From NCBI GenBank assembly GCA_017860675.1, contig JAGDMV010000009.1, positions 1-19,346 on the forward strand: DNA of 19,346 nt, given 5' to 3'. Source of the stretch: Chloroflexota bacterium (GTDB lineage: Bacteria > Chloroflexota > Limnocylindria > Limnocylindrales > CSP1-4). Below the pieces are notes generated by a model. It worked only from the letters and a program-made list of their open reading frames with translations. It ran no database searches and was not told where the DNA came from. Positions 14,104 to 19,346 of the stretch are shown here, piece after piece. The position numbers and the translations under genes were made by a program. The number at the start of each line of letters is the position of its first letter. Within the stretch, counting starts at the first letter, position 1.

Positions 14104-14149
14104 CGTTTCCGTGACGGCGCACCCATGCGCGTCGCCGCCGGAGGCGGCC

Positions 14150-14155
14150 TATACT
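14150..14155 (+). promoter_or_regulatory. -10 hexamer of tRNA-Arg
   Basis: TATACT lies 35 bp upstream of the tRNA 5' end, giving a 5' leader of about 29 nt for RNase P removal. No good -35 is seen at the expected distance. Confidence 0.5.
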
Positions 14156-14190
14156 CCCCCCCGCGGCGCCGCGACGGCGACCGTGAGCGC

Positions 14191-14266
14191 GCGCCTGTAG
14201 CTCAGCGGATAGAGCGTCGGCCTCCGGAGCCGAAGGTCGCAGGTTCGAATCCTGTCGGGCGCGCCA
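14191..14266 (+). tRNA. tRNA-Arg (anticodon CCG)
   Basis: 76 nt with encoded CCA (14264-14266). Acceptor GCGCCTG pairs with CGGGCGC (one T-G wobble), discriminator G. The D arm is GCTC-AGCGGATA-GAGC. The anticodon stem-loop TCGGC-CTCCGGA-GCCGA gives anticodon CCG, reading CGG codons, which are frequent in this GC-rich genome. The T arm is GCAGG-TTCGAAT-CCTGT. Confidence 0.95.
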
Positions 14267-14682
14267 TTGCAGCCTTTTCGGGCAGCGCGCGCGAACCCGT
14301 GGGCGTAGGCCGAGCGCGTGAGCCCCACTGACACGATCCACCTCCCTGGCACGACGATCTGGTCGTAGATGGCGTGGAGCACGGCCGCCTTTGCCTTCGA
14401 TGCGTGGGGGGCTTGGAGCGACTCGGCGGGGGCGCGCAGCGCCGCCCTGCACGATCGGGCAGCCAAACGTGCCCGAAGGGCAACCCCGCAGGCCGTTCCC
14501 AGCCGGGGCCCGGCGGTCGACAATGCCGATCTGCGACGGGCCGCCCGTGGAGCCCCGAGGCTGGTTCGTCGCGCGGAGCGAGCCACGGTGACCGAGCTGG
14601 ATGCAGGCGACGTGCGGGTGAAGGTCCCGGGCGGCGACGAGCAGCGGCGTCCGTCGACGGGGCGGACGTCTCGTTCCCGGCC
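14267..14682. other. Gene-poor stretch after tRNA-Arg
   Basis: About 415 bp with no reading frame I can support. Frames open on both strands are Arg/Gly/Cys-rich and look like non-coding GC-rich DNA. I see no attachment-site repeat of the tRNA 3' end inside the window. The start of the following gene could extend into this stretch. Confidence 0.4.
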
Positions 14683-16656
14683 ATGACCGAGCCACGGGGC
14701 CCGGCCAGGCATGGGTACCAGCCCAGGCGGGCCGCCCGCCGGCGGCCGGCAGTGGCCGGCGACGCGCATGGCGGCGATGGCGCGGGCGCCATCTGCGACG
14801 CCTACCTGAGCTGCATGGGCCCCACGCTCCCAGACCGGGCGAACGCGCTGGCGCAAGCGGACGGCATGGTCCGCGAAGGCGTCGTCATCCGGCTCCAGCG
14901 GGAGGTCGGCAATGCCTCCGTCGCCCGGTTGATCGACCGGACGACCCGGGCGGGTCAGGCCCGGGAGGAGCGAACCGCCCTGCAACGGCAGGGCACCGCG
15001 CCGGAGCAGCGCTCCGCGATCGCCGAGGGACCGGGTGGCGTACCGGCGGTCCGGGTGGGTCGGCTCACGTATCACCCCGGCGTCCGCATCGGCACCACGA
15101 TCATCCTCGACGTCTTCGAGCGGGGCGGCACAGTCATGCTCGGCTGGTTCGACGTGGCGCGCGCCCGGCACGAGATCCGTCCGCTGGACCTGTTCGAGGA
15201 CTGGCTCAAGGCCGGACCGGTCGGCGAGGCGCAGCCGTCCGAGATGCGCGCCTACGCCGTCCTGGACCGGGTCTCGCCGAGGCAGTGGTACGAGAACCGC
15301 GCGGATCCCGCCGGGTTCCTGATGCGCGTCCTGCAGGAGGTTCGTCCGGGCTCCGCCGAGGAACGGCCGGTGGCGACCACCCTGGCGCCGGCCGCCTACC
15401 GGGCCGCGATCAAGCGCCTCGCCCTGGCGAACCTGGCGGATGCAGAGAAGCAGACCCGCGGTCTCCTTGCCAGGGGCCCGGCGTTCTTCGCCAGCGTGGC
15501 CCGGCCATGGGGTCCGCTGGAGCAGCGGAGGGCCCGCCTCGAGGCCGAGCAGGCGAAGCTCCGTCGCGTCGCCCCCGGCGTCTCCGGCGGGCCGCGCCCC
15601 GCGACGGTGTCCTCGTCGGAGCCCGACCTCCGGCGGATCGCGGCACAGCTCGCCGACATCGAGGGACAGATGGCCGCCCGGACCAAGGAGGTCCCGCTGC
15701 TCGGGGTCATGCGCCAGCACGACATCCCGATCACGGCCGCGGGCATCCAGAAGACGCTGAACGACATCCTGGTCAACATCGCCAAGACGCGGCAGGCGAT
15801 CTGGACGAACCAGCTGGACCCGATGGAGCTCTCGGAGCTGCGCAGGGAGGCGCCCGCCAAGTACGCCCGCTACTCGGTGACCCTCAAGGGCGAGCAGCCG
15901 GCGGCGGAGGCCTTCTCGCGGGCGAAGTGGGAGAAGAGCATCGGCCTCTTCCTGCTCGACGTCATGCTGATGTTCGTCTCGGGCGGGGTCGGCGGGTTCT
16001 TCTCGACCGTCGTCGGAGCCGCGCAGACGGCCGCCGCGGTCGCGCAGACCCGCATGCTGGAGCGGGGGACGCTGACCAGCCCCAGCGGGCCCGGGGTCGT
16101 CGGGCAGGGATCGGTGACGGCGGCGAGCCTGGATGCGTGGCTGTCCGGCATCGGCGCGGCACTCAACGGGCTTTCCTTCGCCACCGAGCTGCGGGCCTTG
16201 AGCCGCGAGCCTGGGCTCGCGGCGCTGCGCGGGAGCGCGCGCCGGGAGCGAGTGCGCTGGCGGCAGAGCGTGGCCCGGGTGGAGCGACAGGCCACGGCGA
16301 CGTCCGCCGAGATCGAGCGACTGCAGCGACGGATCCCTGATCTCAAGAAGGCGTCGCGGCGTGGCGGACGACGCCCGGTGGTGAGCGGCGAGGAGGCGGC
16401 CACCGGGCGGACCGCGAAGCAGCTGGTCCGCGACCTGAAGCGCGAGCTCGCCTCGGCGAGAGCTCGCTCCCAGGCGCTGCGGCGGGACCTGGAACAGCTG
16501 GCACGGGCGGCGACGCCGGCGAGGCTCGAGGAGATCATGCGCGAGGTCGGCCAGCTCGACGCGCTCATCAAGAAGCTCGAACAGGCGGCCTTCCGGCTGG
16601 ACGTGGCCTCGAAGGCGGCGGCGCTGCCCGGCGTCGTCGCCGCCGGGCTCGACTAG
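14683..16656 (+). CDS. Large protein with LQRxxGN N-terminal signature (putative contractile-injection-system cargo)
   Basis: 657 residues with the start chosen here. A basic, low-complexity N-terminus leads to IRLQREVGNASVARLI (L71-I84) and a second LQR at 100-102. This LQRxxGN-x-x-VxRL pattern is, from memory, a recurring leader of proteins linked to extracellular contractile injection systems, often with DUF4157. No DUF4157 HExxH protease site is present. Residues about 120-230 look like a compact alpha/beta region (RVGRLTYHPGVRIG, MLGWFDVARA). Residues 230-410 are mostly helical, and about 419-450 form a hydrophobic Gly-rich segment (IGLFLLDVMLMFVSGGVGGF). Another mild hydrophobic helix lies near 490, and 510-650 is Arg/Glu/Leu-rich coiled coil. 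No known toxin domain is recognised. In-frame ATGs at 14815 and 14866 are alternative starts; none has a good ribosome site. It is convergent with the ABC exporter. Confidence 0.7.
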   Translation: MTEPRGPARHGYQPRRAARRRPAVAGDAHGGDGAGAICDAYLSCMGPTLPDRANALAQADGMVREGVVIRLQREVGNASVARLIDRTTRAGQAREERTALQRQGTAPEQRSAIAEGPGGVPAVRVGRLTYHPGVRIGTTIILDVFERGGTVMLGWFDVARARHEIRPLDLFEDWLKAGPVGEAQPSEMRAYAVLDRVSPRQWYENRADPAGFLMRVLQEVRPGSAEERPVATTLAPAAYRAAIKRLALANLADAEKQTRGLLARGPAFFASVARPWGPLEQRRARLEAEQAKLRRVAPGVSGGPRPATVSSSEPDLRRIAAQLADIEGQMAARTKEVPLLGVMRQHDIPITAAGIQKTLNDILVNIAKTRQAIWTNQLDPMELSELRREAPAKYARYSVTLKGEQPAAEAFSRAKWEKSIGLFLLDVMLMFVSGGVGGFFSTVVGAAQTAAAVAQTRMLERGTLTSPSGPGVVGQGSVTAASLDAWLSGIGAALNGLSFATELRALSREPGLAALRGSARRERVRWRQSVARVERQATATSAEIERLQRRIPDLKKASRRGGRRPVVSGEEAATGRTAKQLVRDLKRELASARARSQALRRDLEQLARAATPARLEEIMREVGQLDALIKKLEQAAFRLDVASKAAALPGVVAAGLD

Positions 16657-16683
16657 CCGCAGGACCGGGGACCTCCCCTGCGG
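16657..16683. terminator. Hairpin between convergent genes
   Basis: CCGCAGG (16657-16663) pairs with CCTGCGG (16677-16683) over a 13-base loop, immediately after the LQRxxGN gene stop. No T-run follows on either strand. The rest of the gap to 16742 is GC-rich and holds no gene. Confidence 0.45.
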
Positions 16684-16742
16684 CCGGCGCCCCCGGGCGG
16701 CCGGGCCATGCACGCCGCCCGCCGCCAGGGCGTCCCCGAGCG

Positions 16743-18011
16743 TCAGGCCCGGCCCCAGCTGCGCAGCCGCCGGCTGGCGAGGGCGAAGAAGATCACGGCG
16801 AAGCCCAGCAGGACGACGACCTGGACCATCACCGTCTCGATCGTGCCCTCGCTGGTCATGACCAGCCGGTAGCCCTCGGCCGCGTGCATGTGGGGGATGA
16901 ACCTCGCGATCGTTGCCATGGGGCCACCGGCCAGGTAGGCGGGCTCGGTGCCGTTCATCGGGAAGATGCCGCTGATGAACGGCAGGATGAACGCGATCAG
17001 GGTGCCGAGCGTGTCGGCCTGGCGGCCGGTGCGGGTCACGACCCCCAGCAGCAGGCCCAGCGTCGCCACCGTCAGGCCGAGCGCCACGGATACCGCCAAC
17101 AGGCCGAGCAGGGAATCGCCGATGTCCATCCCGAACAGGCCGGCCGAGACCCCGAACAGGAACACCACCTGCAGGACGACGATGATCACGTAGGCGATCA
17201 TCGGCCCGGCGATGATCGCGGCCCGGCTCAGCGGTGAGGCCAGCAGCCGCCGGAGGGTGCCCTCGTCGCGCTCCCGGTGGAGCACCTGGCCGATGTGCCC
17301 GGTGAGGAAGAAGGCGAACATCACGGCGAAGGCCGGCATGAAGCTGTCGAGCAGGTTGATCGGCTGCGGGTCCGTCCCGGTGCCCTCGGGAACGACCGAG
17401 ATGGGCGGGTCGCTCTGCATCGCCTGGAGCTGGGCCATGATCGCCCCGACGGTCTGGGCCTCGATGGCCTGGATCGTTTCCGGCGGCGCGTCCTCGAGCA
17501 GGCCGACCTGGTCCAGGAAGGTCCGTGTTCCCTGGAGCAGCTCGCCCTGGATGGAGACGGGCGAGACGGCGTAGTTGGCCAGGCCGGCGACCACGTCGGC
17601 GATCGACCCCTGGGCCGGATCGACGACGACGCGCACCTGCTGCGGCTGGTAGGCATCGATGCCGGCGCTGAAGCCGGCCGGGATCAGGATTGCCGCCGCC
17701 CGATCGCCGTTGCCGACCCGGCGGTCTGCCTCCCCGGCGGAGTCGAGCTGCTCGATGTCGAGCATCGCCATCTGCTTGAGGGCGTCGACCACCTGCTGAC
17801 CGTAGACGCCCTCGTCGTCGTTGACCACGAACACCCTGACGGTGATCGGGGTGACACCGGTCGCCACGTCGAGCGCTCCCTGCTGGGAGAGGCTGAACAG
17901 CGTGCCGAACACCAGGGGCAGCACGAACAGGATCGCCAGCAGGCCACGGTCGCGGAAGGTGACCAGGAGCTCCTTCCAGCTGATCGCGAGGGTGGCGCGG
18001 ATCGCATTCAT
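16743..18011 (-). CDS. ABC-2 type transporter permease
   Basis: 422-residue permease of the ABC-2 export family. The N-terminus reads ISWKELLVTFRDRGLLAILF, giving one membrane helix (about 22-44). An extracytoplasmic domain follows at about 50-225 (IRVFVVNDDEG-type strand, VVVDPAQGSIADVV), then five hydrophobic segments from about 228 to 415. RERDEGTLRRLLASPLSR, between the second and third helices, is the coupling segment usual in these permeases. The ATG at 18011 lies 10 bp after the stop of the upstream permease gene, with GAGGG before it. It pairs with that permease to form a heterodimeric channel, driven by the ATPase at the right edge. NatB/YhaP- or linearmycin-exporter-like systems share this architecture. 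The substrate (drug, lipid or ion) cannot be told. Confidence 0.88.
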   Translation of the reverse strand: MNAIRATLAISWKELLVTFRDRGLLAILFVLPLVFGTLFSLSQQGALDVATGVTPITVRVFVVNDDEGVYGQQVVDALKQMAMLDIEQLDSAGEADRRVGNGDRAAAILIPAGFSAGIDAYQPQQVRVVVDPAQGSIADVVAGLANYAVSPVSIQGELLQGTRTFLDQVGLLEDAPPETIQAIEAQTVGAIMAQLQAMQSDPPISVVPEGTGTDPQPINLLDSFMPAFAVMFAFFLTGHIGQVLHRERDEGTLRRLLASPLSRAAIIAGPMIAYVIIVVLQVVFLFGVSAGLFGMDIGDSLLGLLAVSVALGLTVATLGLLLGVVTRTGRQADTLGTLIAFILPFISGIFPMNGTEPAYLAGGPMATIARFIPHMHAAEGYRLVMTSEGTIETVMVQVVVLLGFAVIFFALASRRLRSWGRA

Positions 18012-18021
18012 CGTCCCACCC

Positions 18022-19275
18022 TCAGTCCCACTCGAAGCGCCAGGCGCCGATGACGAAGAAGGCGGCCGAGAAGCCGAGCAGGACCAGGATCGAGTCGAGG
18101 ATCGCCCCGAGGCCCTGGCCCCGGGTGAGCAGGTCGTAGAAGCCGGTCACGGCCCAGTAGTGCGGCGTCACCTGGCCGAGCGTGGCCATGCTCTCGTTGA
18201 TCAGGAACAGGGGGATGAACGCGCCGCCCAGGAAGGCCAGCACCCACAGGACGAGGGCGGCGATCCCCCCGATCTGGGCCTCGGTCCTGGCCACGGCAGC
18301 GATCAGCAGGCCCAGCGTGGTGCAGCAGAGCGCGATCGAGAGGACCAGGAGCACCAGGGCCGGGATGTCGTTGCCCAGCCGGAGCGCGTCCATGCCCAGC
18401 AGGGGCATGAGGAACATGCCGGCCGCGAACAGGAAGACGACCTGGAGCAAGACGACGATGAAGTTGGGGATGAGCTTGCCGGTGAGCATCGGCCACTTGC
18501 GCAGCGGGGCGGCGATCAGCCGGCGGAAGGTGCCTGTCTTCTTCTCGTCGTAGATCGAGCGGGCGGTGATCTGGGCGGTCAGGAAGATGAAGAGGACGCT
18601 CATCCCGGGCACGCCGATCTGGATGCCTGAGATCTGGACCTGCTCCTGGCCGCCCAGCGATGCCGGCACCCCCGACGTCACGGCGACCAGGGGTCGGTCG
18701 CGCGACTCCTCGAACTGGCGCCGGGCGATGGGTACCGCGACCTCGGCCGAGGTGGCCGGGTCGAACGACGGGTTGGCCCGCTGCATGGCACCCAGCCGCT
18801 CGAGGCTGGCCACGATCTGCTGTTCGAGCGACATCTGGCGGGTCACGCCGGTGACGCCCATCAGGAGGGCCTCGTTCGTGCCGCGATCAAGGCTGTTGTT
18901 GATCAGCCGGACGTTGGCCTCCCGGCCGGCGGCCGCGTCTGCGCTGAAGGTCGCGGGGATGAGGAGCATCCGCTCGATCTCCCGCGCCTCCAGCTTGGCC
19001 CGGGCCGTGGCCTCGTCGTACTGGGTATCGGCCACGATGTTGGCCTGGCGGCCGAGGTTCTCGATGAGCGACCGGGCGGCCGCGCCCTCCGGGTCGTTGT
19101 TCACGACGACCAGGGTCACCTGCTTCGTCTCGCCGCCGTCCGCACCACCGCCGCCGCCCTGGCCGAGCACGCCCAGGTACACCACGATGAAGACGATCGG
19201 CAGGAGGAAAGCGCCGATCAGGGCGTTGCGATCCTTGAACAGGATCAGCAGGTCCTTCCAGGCGATGCTGAGCAT
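18022..19275 (-). CDS. ABC-2 type transporter permease
   Basis: 417 residues, with the same architecture as its downstream neighbour. The N-terminus SIAWKDLLILFKDRNALIGA leads into one membrane helix (about 20-40) and a Gly-rich turn (GQGGGGGADGG). A large extracytoplasmic domain at about 48-225 contains VTLVVVNNDPEG and LLIPATFSADAAAGR. Five further helices follow, with coupling segment YDEKKTGTFRRLIAAPLRKW. The two permeases are clearly related but diverged, which fits an obligate heterodimer. The ATG at 19275 lies 21 bp after the ATPase stop. The gene order ATPase-permease-permease is standard for such exporters. Substrate unknown. Confidence 0.88.
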   Translation of the reverse strand: MLSIAWKDLLILFKDRNALIGAFLLPIVFIVVYLGVLGQGGGGGADGGETKQVTLVVVNNDPEGAAARSLIENLGRQANIVADTQYDEATARAKLEAREIERMLLIPATFSADAAAGREANVRLINNSLDRGTNEALLMGVTGVTRQMSLEQQIVASLERLGAMQRANPSFDPATSAEVAVPIARRQFEESRDRPLVAVTSGVPASLGGQEQVQISGIQIGVPGMSVLFIFLTAQITARSIYDEKKTGTFRRLIAAPLRKWPMLTGKLIPNFIVVLLQVVFLFAAGMFLMPLLGMDALRLGNDIPALVLLVLSIALCCTTLGLLIAAVARTEAQIGGIAALVLWVLAFLGGAFIPLFLINESMATLGQVTPHYWAVTGFYDLLTRGQGLGAILDSILVLLGFSAAFFVIGAWRFEWD

Positions 19276-19296
19276 GGGAACGCCACCGCCTTCCCG

Positions 19297-19346
19297 CTAC
19301 TCGCGCAGCTTCTTGCCGGTGAGGTGGAGGAAGACGCTCTCGAGGT
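19297..19346 (-). CDS. ABC transporter ATP-binding protein (C-terminal 15 residues only)
   Basis: Only the end of the gene is in the window. The minus strand reads LESVFLHLTGKKLRE followed by TAG. This LExVFLxLTG ending is characteristic of ATPase subunits of ABC-2 drug-type exporters (DrrA-like). The short gap to the first permease gene supports a single operon. The nucleotide-binding domain lies beyond the right edge. Confidence 0.8.
   Translation of the reverse strand, partial: LESVFLHLTGKKLRE

Noticed and set aside
14149..14700. Minus-strand frames giving RARQDSNLRPSAPEADA and GAPDRIRTCDLRLRRP
   Set aside because: Classic spurious peptides from the antisense of tRNA-Arg; the extensions are Arg/Pro-rich and show no domain.
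14683..16656. Phage tail tape-measure or methyl-accepting protein
   Set aside because: The hydrophobic segment plus coiled coil invites this reading, but there are no phage genes around, the N-terminal LQRxxGN leader is distinctive and no chemoreceptor signalling hairpin is visible.

Overview
The window is a GC-rich (about 70% or more), densely packed bacterial chromosome segment. Nearly every codon ends in G or C. GTG starts and short gene overlaps are common. Secreted proteins carry Pro/Ser/Thr-rich linkers after their lipoboxes. This style fits deep-branching soil or water Chloroflexota (Limnocylindria/Ellin6529-like) better than Actinomycetota, although a mycothiol-amidase-like gene is present. 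The taxonomic placement is an inference; no marker gene here settles it.

Layout, left to right. (1) Bases 8-2993 (+) form a tight four-gene set: a heme-binding ferric-reductase-like membrane protein, two unrecognised anchored helical proteins, and an ApbE-type flavin transferase. It looks like part of a membrane electron-transfer module whose flavoprotein partner lies upstream, outside the window. (2) A FabL/FabI-like enoyl reductase (-) diverges from an Rrf2-family iron-sulfur regulator (+). The regulator overlaps by 4 bp a lipoprotein in which an intact blue-copper domain is fused to a NirK-like two-domain body that has lost copper ligands. (3) A secreted PQQ-type sugar dehydrogenase (-) diverges from an Mca-like zinc amidase (+). 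(4) tRNA-Asp(GTC) lies on the minus strand with its own terminator. It is followed by a HPr-Enzyme I fusion (-), which diverges from a low-specificity threonine aldolase (+). (5) Two cyclophilins follow, one a lipoprotein and one cytosolic. (6) An intergenic region of about 470 bp holds a strong promoter, a structured RNA that I cannot assign to a family and a terminator-like hairpin, followed by tRNA-Arg(CCG). (7) A 657-residue protein carries the N-terminal LQRxxGN...VxRL signature known from cargo-like proteins linked to extracellular contractile injection systems. (8) On the minus strand, an ABC exporter operon (two ABC-2 permeases and the last 15 residues of the ATPase) runs in from the right edge.

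The most interesting items are the LQRxxGN protein, the orphan structured RNA at about 13932-14103, and the cupredoxin-NirK-like fusion with a dismantled catalytic core under a translationally coupled Fe-S regulator. Nothing here looks like a CRISPR array, insertion sequence or prophage.
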